A stretch of 22,406 nt of DNA from Muribaculaceae bacterium (GTDB taxonomy: Bacteria > Bacteroidota > Bacteroidia > Bacteroidales > Muribaculaceae): assembly GCA_022511505.1 (NCBI GenBank), contig JAFLTK010000230.1, positions 1-22,406 of the forward strand. The letters run 5' to 3'. Each line of letters opens with the position of its first letter. Positions within the stretch are counted from its first letter, which is position 1. The position numbers and the translations under genes are program-made. This document shows positions 7,102-15,563 of this stretch, in pieces. A model generated the notes under the pieces. The model worked only from the letters and a program-made list of their open reading frames with translations, ran no database searches and was not told where the DNA came from.

Positions 7102-8058
7102 ATGTTTAAAATGAATCGATTCTGTGACATTATTCCACTGTGCACGGCGGCCATCTTGTTTATCGTTCTAAACGCTTGTAAACCTGAGAGTAAAGTTGTG
7201 GACGCTTTGCCGCAGGAGGAGGAAGAAAAAGCCGAAACAGTCGATGTCATTCCGGTTGACGTACCTATTGATTCATTGAGGAATCTCGTCAGCTCGCTTA
7301 AACCCGAGATTGACAGCAATGATGAGCAACTCGTCGCTCTTTATGAGCAGACAAAGCCCGTGTTTGACATCCTTTATAAAATCGTTCGTTCAAGCACTCT
7401 TGACAATACGCCGCAGAACAATCTCAACTGGTACAGAGTAAACCGCGACCTCATTGAGTCCTCAGGCATGTCTGAGAAACACGTTTTCAGCACCATAAAC
7501 AAAATTTTTGAATGGTATGAAGGAGGCGACCAACCCGAATTAAACTATGCCGCATATATGAGACGCGTAATTGCTCATTATCAAGAACTTGAACGACTGA
7601 GCACTTATCTTGAAAGCAATCCAAGTCAACTGAAGGAATATGAAACATGGTCAGCAATCCAAGCGATAAATATGGATATATTCATCAAAGATATGTATGA
7701 ATACAACCATTATAGTTCTCTCCCGATGGACATCTCGGGCGCCATTGTCTATTACCTCAACACAGTCACTTCTCTCTTTAAGAAGCAAAATGAATTGCTG
7801 AATGGGAAAGCAGTCCAACTCCCCCCGGCGCCGGCTCCCGCAGAAGACAGCGAGGGACTCGCCCTGCCTCTGGAAGATGAAAGAGTTACTGCCCTGATAG
7901 CCGAATGGGAACAGGAACGCCAAGCCTTCTCAAAGACGCTGCCGTCCAAAACCCAAAAAGCCTACGACCAAATCACCTTGCTGCTGAAAGACGCCGTGCG
8001 CTCTATTAAAGTGCCCGAGGGCTGGGACGAATCCTACGACTTCGGCATCGACATCTAA
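7102..8058 (+). CDS. Putative lipoprotein of unknown function
   Basis: I do not recognise this 318-residue protein. The N-terminus MNRFCDIIPLCTAAILFIVLNACKPES is a lipoprotein signal with lipobox LNAC and acylated Cys26, numbered from the first ATG at 7102; a second in-frame ATG is at 7111. An acidic segment follows (LPQEEEEKAETVDVIPVDVP). The rest is a mostly helical, charged domain with many aromatic residues (ILYKIVRSS, INKIFEWYEGG, YMRRVIAHYQELERL). A proline-rich linker, PPAPAPAEDS, near residue 240 separates it from a final helical segment ending VPEGWDESYDFGIDI. Its overall helical lipoprotein look vaguely recalls DUF3829-type proteins, but this is not a confident assignment. It has its own promoter, is preceded by the M13 terminator and faces the AlbA_2 gene tail to tail with 84 bases between. 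Its base composition is visibly more A+T-rich than the flanking peptidase and macroglobulin genes. Confidence 0.75.
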   Translation: MFKMNRFCDIIPLCTAAILFIVLNACKPESKVVDALPQEEEEKAETVDVIPVDVPIDSLRNLVSSLKPEIDSNDEQLVALYEQTKPVFDILYKIVRSSTLDNTPQNNLNWYRVNRDLIESSGMSEKHVFSTINKIFEWYEGGDQPELNYAAYMRRVIAHYQELERLSTYLESNPSQLKEYETWSAIQAINMDIFIKDMYEYNHYSSLPMDISGAIVYYLNTVTSLFKKQNELLNGKAVQLPPAPAPAEDSEGLALPLEDERVTALIAEWEQERQAFSKTLPSKTQKAYDQITLLLKDAVRSIKVPEGWDESYDFGIDI

Positions 8059-8142
8059 CCTCCTCCAATCTTGCCCGTTATTTTATTGAGCTCACGGCTG
8101 GAAGTCCTCTCTCCTGCGGCTTTCACCATAAGAAGCCTCTTT

Positions 8143-9534
8143 CTAAAGATTGATTTTCCATGAACCCCTCTTCTTACTACCCTCTTTTATTATAAGATTT
8201 TTTTCTCGTAAATTAGCTATCATCCTTTCTGTTGTTCTTTTCCCAACTTTTAACGCTTCACTTACTTTTTTTATAGTAGTCCGAGGATTTGATTTAATGT
8301 ATTGCAATATCCGGAGTTCGATCTCTGTCAGTTCATTGGACTTATTTAATCCGCCATTTAATCCGCCATTTAATCCGCCATTTAATCCGCCATTAGCGTT
8401 AAGGCTCTGAAATACAGTGCGTTCAATAATGATTTGTGTGCCACTAAAAAAATCGCGGACTTTCGGAATGGGAAGGCCTCTTTTTTCAAAGCCCTCAAAG
8501 ATTTTCTTATATCCTCGACCCCATGTGTCAATAAATCCTGCCATGAACATAGCCTTGGCAATATTGGGATTCCTTGGCACGGATGGATGGTTACCATAAA
8601 GAATCTCTTCGTTGAAACCCTCTGGGAGATTGCCATCATTCCATAACTCTATTTTATCGTCATAGACGTGCATCTGTATAGCCGGCCCCATATAGTTTTT
8701 ATGGGCAATAGCGTTATATAGAATCTCACGCAATGCCTCCTTCGGAATTTCAAGGGTTTCATAACGTTGCATTCCTTCAAAACTTACAGGCGATACCAAA
8801 TATTTTGCCATCAAAACATCAAACACTTTATCGCCCATCTGAATAAGATTCCCTTCTATTATATCTTGTATAATCAGGTCAGCCTCGTTCTTTCCAAATC
8901 TTCCAATCTTAAATTCTACGCTGTGGAAATACCTCAATGGGTTCTTCCCAAAAAGTAGAATAGCGGCTGTCTTAATATGATTTTCCTCATCAATAAGCTG
9001 AAGAGAACGAAGGACTTCTTCAGTCGGGGCAGTCGCCATACCAATTGGAATACGTTGAGCCTCAATTCCTTTTTTAAGGAAATATTCAATGGAAGTTCTA
9101 TCAATATCCTCTAAAGTGGCGTTTTCGACTGCCACATCGTCCCATGTTTTACCTAATTTCTTCAACAAAAAGTTCTGCAAGGCAGTTCCTTTTAGCTCTT
9201 GTTTTGTACTTCCTGAACGATAATGGTAAACTCCTTTATAAGAAATGGGTATATTGCTCGGTTTTACATTAATCTCGATATAATCACGACCATCTTCTTG
9301 TAATAGGTTTACATCGGCTATTATTCCGAGATTGGTTACAATCTTGTTGGGCAAATCTTCCAAAAGTCGTTTGCTGTTTTCAACCCCGGATATTTCATGT
9401 GAACCATCTACTACTCCTATATAAATGTGGCCACCTTGTGCGTTGGCGAAGCCGCATATCCATTTTAGATATTCGTCTTTCCAACTTTCTTTACATTCTA
9501 TATTTTGATTTTCAGGTAAATGAAGTTTTTCCAT
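8143..9534 (-). CDS. AlbA_2 (Schlafen-type) / HATPase / winged-helix putative regulator
   Basis: The protein has 463 residues. At 10-125 is an AlbA_2 domain, the Schlafen-related putative nucleic-acid-binding fold, with NIECKESWKDEYLKWICGFA and the GGHIYIGVVD core. At about 260-370 is a HATPase_c_4-type ATP-binding region of the kind often annotated 'RecG-like', with REILYNAIAHKNY, IELWNDGNLPEGF and AGFIDTWGRGYKKI. Residues 381-396 are four NGGL repeats, and about 402-460 is a winged helix (ELRILQYIKSNPRTTIKKVSEALKVGKRTTERMIANLREKNLI). Family members are predicted transcriptional regulators or accessory/defence genes; none of the helicase motifs of real RecG is present. The gene is clearly A+T-rich: the line 8161-8220 has 18 G+C of 60, against 38 of 60 at 10021-10080 in the macroglobulin gene. 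With its isolation between terminators, this suggests horizontal gain. ATG is at 9532-9534. Confidence 0.88.
   Translation of the reverse strand: MEKLHLPENQNIECKESWKDEYLKWICGFANAQGGHIYIGVVDGSHEISGVENSKRLLEDLPNKIVTNLGIIADVNLLQEDGRDYIEINVKPSNIPISYKGVYHYRSGSTKQELKGTALQNFLLKKLGKTWDDVAVENATLEDIDRTSIEYFLKKGIEAQRIPIGMATAPTEEVLRSLQLIDEENHIKTAAILLFGKNPLRYFHSVEFKIGRFGKNEADLIIQDIIEGNLIQMGDKVFDVLMAKYLVSPVSFEGMQRYETLEIPKEALREILYNAIAHKNYMGPAIQMHVYDDKIELWNDGNLPEGFNEEILYGNHPSVPRNPNIAKAMFMAGFIDTWGRGYKKIFEGFEKRGLPIPKVRDFFSGTQIIIERTVFQSLNANGGLNGGLNGGLNGGLNKSNELTEIELRILQYIKSNPRTTIKKVSEALKVGKRTTERMIANLREKNLIIKEGSKKRGSWKINL
8345..8392. repeat. Four perfect tandem copies of a 12-bp in-frame repeat
   Basis: TTTAATCCGCCA is repeated four times without change and encodes NGGL x4 on the minus strand, in the linker between the ATP-binding region and the winged helix (residues 381-396). 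The unit is a multiple of three, so slippage would change linker length rather than frame. Confidence 0.95.
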
Positions 9535-9565
9535 ATTTAATTTAGGATATCAAAGTTTATAGTCA

Positions 9566-9573
9566 CAAAGATA
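9566..9573 (-). promoter_or_regulatory. Candidate -7 element (TATCTTTG) for the AlbA_2 gene
   Basis: On the minus strand TATCTTTG matches TAnnTTTG, 31 bases upstream of the ATG, in A+T-rich DNA. No TTG lies exactly 20 bases further upstream, so only the -7 element is supported. Confidence 0.45.
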
Positions 9574-9627
9574 ACAATTTTTGTTGATTTGTATTATTTT
9601 GAGATGTATTTTGCCAAGTATAAATAA

Positions 9628-9659
9628 ACACCCCGCCGCGAAAGGTCGCGGCGGGGTGT
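9628..9659 (-). terminator. Rho-independent terminator after the alpha-2-macroglobulin gene
   Basis: A perfect 14-bp G+C-rich stem (9628-9641 with 9646-9659) with a 4-base loop is followed on the minus strand by TTATTTATAC. It lies 30 bases past the macroglobulin stop and separates that gene from the AlbA_2 gene. Confidence 0.85.
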
Positions 9660-9689
9660 CTATCATATCGGGGGATGCGCCTCGGAGGA

Positions 9690-12600
9690 TTAGGGGAGGA
9701 CGGGGAGGCGGGTGCCGGAGGAGTGGGCGGTTGCGTCGGGGGCATACTGGCTCTGAACGGTAGCAATGCCCGAGGCAAAGGTGCCGGCGTTGTTGACGCG
9801 CATGTCATAGTGGAGGCGGTAGACGCCGTGACGTAGGCGGTCGATGAACAGGCGCGTCGACGCGTCGCGGTTCTCGCGGTAGAAGCACGTGCCGTCTTGC
9901 CACAGCGGGGTGGGGAGTTGCTCGACGGGCTCGAGACAGGCGGCGCGACGGTCGTCGATGGTGACGTAGTCGAGGTCGCGGTCAACGTTGATGATGAGTT
10001 CTACACGCACGAGGTCACCGACCTTGAATGTCCCGGCATCGCGTGCCACGACGCCGGCAGCCGACTGCTCGAGAAGGTAAATCTTTTTCTCAATCGAGAG
10101 GCCCTCGGTAGCCACGGCGGGGATGCTGTCCATGGCAGCTTGGCGCATGGTCATCACGGCGCCCCACGAGGGGGTGTCGCCGCTGCGGGCGATGTCGAGA
10201 CGTCCGCCGGCGGGGAGCATCTTGCCGAGATTAAGGCGGAACATGCCAAGGGCGCTATCAAACTTGGGCAGGTCAACGAGGTCGCCGTTGAGGGCTACGC
10301 TGACGGTGCCGGCTTGGTTGAAGTAGTCGCGCGAGGTCAGCAGAATGTCGGCGATGAGGTCGGTAGTGGTTGCGGCGCTACCCCAGTTCTGGGTTTGTTT
10401 CTCGCCGATGAGCCACTGACGAACGGCGTTGATTTCGTCCATCGGTGCGCCGGTCGCCGCGAAGACTCGCAGAACGAGCCCGGTCGTGCGCAAGCGGCGC
10501 CACGGGTTTTGGACGTCGAGCGACGGCCACCACATCCCTTTCTCGGGGGTGGAGACAGCGTGCTGTCGCAACGACTCGGCTATTTCGCGCGCTGTCTCGC
10601 GGTAACCGTTGGCGTTGAGCAGGAGTGCATCCCAGGCTTTGCCCTCAATGTGCTCGTTGCCCCAGTTGGCTACGGCGCGCTGAACCTGGGCGTTATAGGC
10701 TGTCGACGTGGCGGTTGACATCTTGACGTCGGGGAAATAGATGCGCATGCAGGCCCACACGCTCAGGTCTCTCTTGGGATTATCTTTGAACTCCTCGGAG
10801 GCCTCGCGGTCGGTGTAGTCAACGGCATCCTTTATCATTGAGGCGAGACGCTTGTTGGAGGGCAGATAGCCGAGTTCGACGAGGCGCCCGAGGACATAGA
10901 GCGTCTCGGTGGTAATCCACAACGACGGATAGTTGCCCCATTCGCTCCATTTCCATCCGGCGCCCGTGTTGAATTTAGCAAGCGCGGCAATCGACGAGTC
11001 GATGGTGGCGTTGACGGCTTTGTTGTCAAAGAGGAGGGCAAGGCGAGTCATGCGCTCGGTGTCACTCTCGGCGGCTTGCACCCAGGGGGTCGCGTTGAGC
11101 ATCATAATCTTGAGGTCGGCGTTGCGCTCCAGTGCCGAGATGAGTGTCGAGTCAGAGCGGTCGCTTGCGAGCCAGCGTTGCAACTCGCGGGCAACTTCGG
11201 GGTTGTCTTTCATCAAACCGCGGGCAGTGGCGGCCGAGCAGAGCGTATAGACGGCGTCGAGAGTGGTCGACGGCTTATCTGCCTGGAGTCCGGGCAGAGC
11301 CGAGATTACCTCCCAGGCGGGATTTTCACAGAATGTCAGCGAGGTCCATTCGCCCTCGGCGGTAGGTGACACCTCGGTGGTGTAGTTCTTAACGTCGGGC
11401 GCCATGAAGAAGCGGCGTGACTCGACAACGGGCTGAACCGACTCCAGGATGGGGAGGAGGGTCTGCTCGCCGTCGGTGTGACCGCCCAGTGTCGACTTGA
11501 CGCGGTAGCCAATCAGCGATGCGCCGTCGGGGGTGGTAAGGGTAGTCTGCACTGTGGTCGAAGCACCGGCGGCGATGGTATCCTCAAAGGTGTCGGTCGA
11601 CAGGATGGCGCCGGTCACGGGGTCAAAGGTCTCGATGACGGTCACGGCGACATCGGTCGAGTCGCTGTTGTTCATCACCAGAGCCTTGACGGTTGCCACG
11701 TCGCCTTGACGCAAGAAGCGGGGCAAGTTTGGCTGAACCATCACCGGGCGCGAGGTAACGACGGTTGCATTGAAGGTCGCCGTCAACACCTTGCTTGTGA
11801 ACGCAAAGAGGTTGAGGGTCCACGACGAGTTGGCGTTTGGCACGTCAAACTGCATGGTCACGTTGCCTTTGGCGTCGCTGGTCAGCATCGGCATAAAGAA
11901 CGCCTGGGCCACCTCGCGGTCGCGGTAGGTGAAAGTCGGCTCGCTCGCGGTCGCTGAGCCTGCTCCAGTCTCGATGTCTGCCTCGATTGCATCGCTCATA
12001 GCCATATTTGTCACGCCGGCAACACGCCCTTGTAGAGCCGAAAGGTCAGCATCCTCAGCCATCGCGCTTTCCTCAACGATTACTTCAGAACGATGCTCTC
12101 TGACTATATTAGTATCGCCGGCGTCATAGTTGATGGCACCAACCGAGCGCGAGGGGTCCGCTTTCTTGGAATACATCATAACACGCCCGAAGAAGTCAAG
12201 CGGATATTTAAATGTTGGCAACTCAAGGTGGGGCACCTCGATGCCTTTCTGCGAGAACCAATAGTAGAAAAGTATCGACGACGAGAATCCTCGGTAGTTG
12301 ATGCTTGCACCTGACGGGTAGTAGATTGACGGTGCCGTGAACCAGCGGTAACTTTCAATCTGCTCGATGGCTTGATTGAACATGGTAGCCATAGCGGCTC
12401 CGGGAACACCGTTGCCGGTCTCGGTGTCGACGATTTTGAAGCGCCAAGTCTCGGCGGTAGAGGGCACCAAACGGTCGCGGAATGTCTCGCTGACAATCTT
12501 GATGTTCTCGCGTTTCTTGATGACATTGATACTCAGGTTCTTATCATAAAGCACGGCCATGTCGCTGCCCCAAACGGCAATGACGGTCTCCTCGTCGACG

Positions 12601-15446
12601 GCAGGGATGGTCAGCGTGTTATAGCCGGCGGTGGTGATATGTCGGGTAATGACGGGCGCCTTTGCCGAGTTGGCGAGGATGGCGACATTGAGGCATAGCC
12701 CCGAGCGCGAGGCTTCAAAGGCAAACGTTGCATCCTCCCCGGGGTTGACAGTCAGGTACTTGTCGATGAACCACACGGGCGTGTCCTTTACGGGCGAAGC
12801 GGTGTCGGTAGTGCGATAGAGAGTGAGACGTGTCTCGGCGGGCGCGGCGAGCGTCGAGTCGAGCATCGCCATGCGCAGGGTGTAACATCCTGAGGGAATG
12901 GCGCTAAGGTCGAGCGTCGGGAATGGCGCGTTGAACTGGTCGGAGAGGACTACGCGGTCTCCGTCAAGCAGCGTGTAGTCAATGAGCGAGGGGGTTTCAA
13001 CGCCGTCGATGCCCACTACCTTGAGCGGAACTTCAACAGGCTTGGAGGCATCGGCAACCAGGTCGCTATTGACGATTAGGTTATATTTGTAGCCTATGCT
13101 GAATGTAGTCATAGCCCTGACCGTCTCGCCCGATGACGAGGTAGCGGCGAGCGCGGCGGTGAAGAAGCCCTGCTTGAAGTCTTTCATCCCGAGCAGGGCC
13201 GCGGGGACGACAAGGTTGAAATTGCCGTCGGCGTCGGTAGTCGCTTTCAGCACATCAAAACGCTCGGTGTTACCGCGGAAGAACCATGACAACCGGTTGT
13301 AGTCAATCGTGATTTCAATGTCAACGTCGGCGAGGGGGAAGCCCGAGAAGGTCATTGCGCGACCGCTGAGGGTAACGTCGCCGGCCGTCGGCACGCCGTT
13401 GGCGGCTTGATACTTATCGACGAAGAATGTCGGCAACTTGTAGTCGCTGACTGTTACCCAACCCGAGAACATCGGGCGGTGAAGGTCGCTCATGGGATTC
13501 AGGCTTTCGGTCCGGACGGTGACGCGGTAGGTTCCGGTCAGGTCATCGGCCGAGGTCGGGAACTTGCCTTGAACGCGGCCATACTCGTCGGCGGTCAGTG
13601 TGGTCTTTGCTACCTCAACATTGTTGGCGTTATAGAAAGTAGCCTCGACCTCGGCGCGAGCGAGCGGCTCAAAGGTGTTGTCGGTGTTGCGCACATAGAG
13701 GAAGGCGGTCCACTCGACGTCGTCGCCGGGACGGTAGAGAGGGCGCGAGAATATAATCTGTGATTGGATGACGCGCTCGGGTGTCTCGTTGCGGTCACGA
13801 GAGCCGTAATAACTGCCGGGACGCACAACCCCTGTTGCCGTGCCGTCGACTATGGCATAGTAGGCGTTGTCGTTATAGGTGTTGCGGCTCTTGATTTTGA
13901 GTAGGCCGAAGGAGTCGGTCTTACCCAGCGTGGACGATGTTATCTCATAACCGCGATACCAGTTTTTGAGCCCTACGATTGTAGCCCCCGGTGCCGGGGA
14001 GCCGTCGGCGAGGTTGATAACCGTCAGATAGTCATTGCCGTTGTTGTCATAGAGGCGCGAGATGCCATATTGACAGACGGCCATTGGGTGTAGGCTTTGT
14101 TGAGCGAGCCTGGAGCCGAGTTCCTTGTCGCTGATGCCGTCGACACGGAAAGCGGCGACATAGTAGCCCGGCTCGTCAATCGTGCCCTCGGCGGTAAACT
14201 CGTTGTCCACCATCTTTGTCTCGGTTGCCGAGGCCTTTATGACCTTGTAGGGCTTGGCGAGGTCAACGGTTGTTTTCTTTTGGTTGTAGTAGTTCTCGGC
14301 CGGGACACGGAAAATGACGATGTCACCGTTATAGACGTTGTTGGTTTTAACGGTAAACTTGAACGGAACGCCCGGAATGACCATGTTGGGATAGTCAAGA
14401 CTGACTTTTTTGGTCGTCAGCGTCATAATGAAACTTTCAAGTGAAGCGCGCATCGGGTTTCCGGGATACTGCTTGATATTCTGGGCCATTAGGTCAACCA
14501 AGCGCTCGGCAGGGACAGATTCTGAATTGATGTTGAAATAGACATATTTCATGAGGATTGACCCCGAGAATTCTGACTCGCTGTTCTGTTCATAAAGCGA
14601 AAATAGGGCGTCACTTTGCTGCTCGGCAGTGAAAGAGCCAATCTTTACAACGGTTGAGAAGCGGTTTGTCAGGGCCGTGATGCGAGAGGCCGAGCCCTCG
14701 GGGGCAAGGTCAACATTTTTATTTTCAAAGTTGAGCAGGAGGCGGTCATAACGGTTGAGGCGCAGCATGTCAAGGGTAGCCGCGGGGACAGTAAAGGTCA
14801 ACGCGTCAACGGGCATGATGACATTGCTTGACGTCCTTGATGTCAAAACATAGGATGCAATATGGGTTGCAAAATCAAAGAGCGACGGGTAGTAGATGGC
14901 GGTCAGGTTGTTTTGTTCGATAACCTTGCTGAAAGTGGTGATTTTCACCGCTTTGAGGAGGTGGGCTTGTGCAAGAACATCTTCAAGCAAGCCGGCGATT
15001 GTGTCGCCAATCTGGTTGCCGCTCCATTCACGCACGTCGGCCGCGAGTTCGTCGGCCGGGACGGTACGCTGGTCAAGTTTGTAACGGTTGGCCTGGTAGT
15101 AACTATTGAAATAGGAGGCTTGGAGAAGTTGCAACATCGCCTTGGCGACGGGGTCGGTCGCGGCGTCGATGTAGCCGCCAACCATGTCGACAACGGCGTT
15201 GATACTGTCGGGGTTGATGGAAGTCATCGCCTTGGCGCGTTGCATCACGCCGCTGATAAGCAACTCGGCATTGCCCGAGCGCTCGGCTTGCTTGATAGTA
15301 GCGTCGGCACCGGTAATGACTTTTTCGGGGAAACGGAAGTCGGGTTCGGCCAATTTTGCTCGATTTTGAGCATCGGCGCTGTCAGGATTGATTAGTGTCA
15401 TAAATGCAGTTAAAATGATTAGAATGTATCTTGAGATTGCTTTCAT
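9690..15446 (-). CDS. Large alpha-2-macroglobulin family protein without thioester
   Basis: This 1918-residue secreted protein belongs to the bacterial alpha-2-macroglobulin family, large periplasmic or surface proteins thought to trap or inhibit attacking proteases. The signal peptide MKAISRYILIILTAFMTLINPDSADA has no lipobox. A long N-terminal region is followed by the MG2 domain at about 560-660 (SRPLYRPGDDVEWTAF, Tyr571), bait-region-domain-like strands near 930-1100, and the MG7/A2M domain from about 1174 (YRDREVAQAFFMPMLTSDAKG). A helical thioester-type domain lies at about 1365-1680, and a C-terminal receptor-like MG domain has YRLHYDMRVNNAGTFASG. The CxEQ thioester motif is absent: the matching stretch reads TFCENPAWEVISALPGLQ (around Cys1373), so covalent trapping is not expected. 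Residues 1138-1145 read LQGRVAGV, just before MG7. No promoter was found in the 36 bases between the start and the upstream hairpin, so readthrough from the sigma-factor unit is likely. Confidence 0.93.
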   Translation of the reverse strand: MKAISRYILIILTAFMTLINPDSADAQNRAKLAEPDFRFPEKVITGADATIKQAERSGNAELLISGVMQRAKAMTSINPDSINAVVDMVGGYIDAATDPVAKAMLQLLQASYFNSYYQANRYKLDQRTVPADELAADVREWSGNQIGDTIAGLLEDVLAQAHLLKAVKITTFSKVIEQNNLTAIYYPSLFDFATHIASYVLTSRTSSNVIMPVDALTFTVPAATLDMLRLNRYDRLLLNFENKNVDLAPEGSASRITALTNRFSTVVKIGSFTAEQQSDALFSLYEQNSESEFSGSILMKYVYFNINSESVPAERLVDLMAQNIKQYPGNPMRASLESFIMTLTTKKVSLDYPNMVIPGVPFKFTVKTNNVYNGDIVIFRVPAENYYNQKKTTVDLAKPYKVIKASATETKMVDNEFTAEGTIDEPGYYVAAFRVDGISDKELGSRLAQQSLHPMAVCQYGISRLYDNNGNDYLTVINLADGSPAPGATIVGLKNWYRGYEITSSTLGKTDSFGLLKIKSRNTYNDNAYYAIVDGTATGVVRPGSYYGSRDRNETPERVIQSQIIFSRPLYRPGDDVEWTAFLYVRNTDNTFEPLARAEVEATFYNANNVEVAKTTLTADEYGRVQGKFPTSADDLTGTYRVTVRTESLNPMSDLHRPMFSGWVTVSDYKLPTFFVDKYQAANGVPTAGDVTLSGRAMTFSGFPLADVDIEITIDYNRLSWFFRGNTERFDVLKATTDADGNFNLVVPAALLGMKDFKQGFFTAALAATSSSGETVRAMTTFSIGYKYNLIVNSDLVADASKPVEVPLKVVGIDGVETPSLIDYTLLDGDRVVLSDQFNAPFPTLDLSAIPSGCYTLRMAMLDSTLAAPAETRLTLYRTTDTASPVKDTPVWFIDKYLTVNPGEDATFAFEASRSGLCLNVAILANSAKAPVITRHITTAGYNTLTIPAVDEETVIAVWGSDMAVLYDKNLSINVIKKRENIKIVSETFRDRLVPSTAETWRFKIVDTETGNGVPGAAMATMFNQAIEQIESYRWFTAPSIYYPSGASINYRGFSSSILFYYWFSQKGIEVPHLELPTFKYPLDFFGRVMMYSKKADPSRSVGAINYDAGDTNIVREHRSEVIVEESAMAEDADLSALQGRVAGVTNMAMSDAIEADIETGAGSATASEPTFTYRDREVAQAFFMPMLTSDAKGNVTMQFDVPNANSSWTLNLFAFTSKVLTATFNATVVTSRPVMVQPNLPRFLRQGDVATVKALVMNNSDSTDVAVTVIETFDPVTGAILSTDTFEDTIAAGASTTVQTTLTTPDGASLIGYRVKSTLGGHTDGEQTLLPILESVQPVVESRRFFMAPDVKNYTTEVSPTAEGEWTSLTFCENPAWEVISALPGLQADKPSTTLDAVYTLCSAATARGLMKDNPEVARELQRWLASDRSDSTLISALERNADLKIMMLNATPWVQAAESDTERMTRLALLFDNKAVNATIDSSIAALAKFNTGAGWKWSEWGNYPSLWITTETLYVLGRLVELGYLPSNKRLASMIKDAVDYTDREASEEFKDNPKRDLSVWACMRIYFPDVKMSTATSTAYNAQVQRAVANWGNEHIEGKAWDALLLNANGYRETAREIAESLRQHAVSTPEKGMWWPSLDVQNPWRRLRTTGLVLRVFAATGAPMDEINAVRQWLIGEKQTQNWGSAATTTDLIADILLTSRDYFNQAGTVSVALNGDLVDLPKFDSALGMFRLNLGKMLPAGGRLDIARSGDTPSWGAVMTMRQAAMDSIPAVATEGLSIEKKIYLLEQSAAGVVARDAGTFKVGDLVRVELIINVDRDLDYVTIDDRRAACLEPVEQLPTPLWQDGTCFYRENRDASTRLFIDRLRHGVYRLHYDMRVNNAGTFASGIATVQSQYAPDATAHSSGTRLPVLP

Positions 15447-15478
15447 TGCTTTAGTGCTTTAGAAAATTGTGTGAATGG

Positions 15479-15537
15479 AAAAATGGCAACCGAGATGGCA
15501 TAACTCATTGAATAACTGAGGTCAGCCCGGTTGCCAT
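15479..15537 (-). terminator. Hairpin with U-tract between the Spy-like and macroglobulin genes
   Basis: ATGGCAACCG (15483-15492) pairs perfectly with CGGTTGCCAT (15528-15537), with about 35 bases between that hold weaker inner pairing (CTCA/TGAG). On the minus strand the stem ends directly in TTTTT (15483-15479). It lies 26 bases past the Spy-like stop and only 36 bases before the macroglobulin ATG, leaving almost no room for a promoter. It could be a partial terminator (attenuator) within one operon, or a full terminator. Confidence 0.65.
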
Positions 15538-15563
15538 CATTAATATCGTAGGGAAAGAGGGGG

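Noticed and set aside
8059..8142. Search for a shared terminator between the convergent lipoprotein and AlbA_2 genes
   Set aside because: No stem of useful length with a U-tract could be found on either strand in the 84 bases.
8345..8392. Tandem repeat considered as a CRISPR array
   Set aside because: The units are 12 bases, abut without spacers and are in frame inside a gene; no cas genes are present.
8143..9534. Annotation as the DNA helicase RecG
   Set aside because: There are no helicase motifs (Walker A GxGKT, DExH) in the protein; only the AlbA_2, HATPase-like and winged-helix parts often mislabelled RecG-like are seen.
9897..10718. A 273-codon plus-strand open frame inside the macroglobulin gene
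   Set aside because: It is antisense to a conserved coding region and has no recognisable motif; long shadow frames are expected here.
12012..12035. LQGRVAGV considered as evidence for a TonB-dependent receptor gene
   Set aside because: It is within one continuous macroglobulin frame and lacks the beta-barrel, the carboxypeptidase-like N-terminal domain and the rest of the plug.
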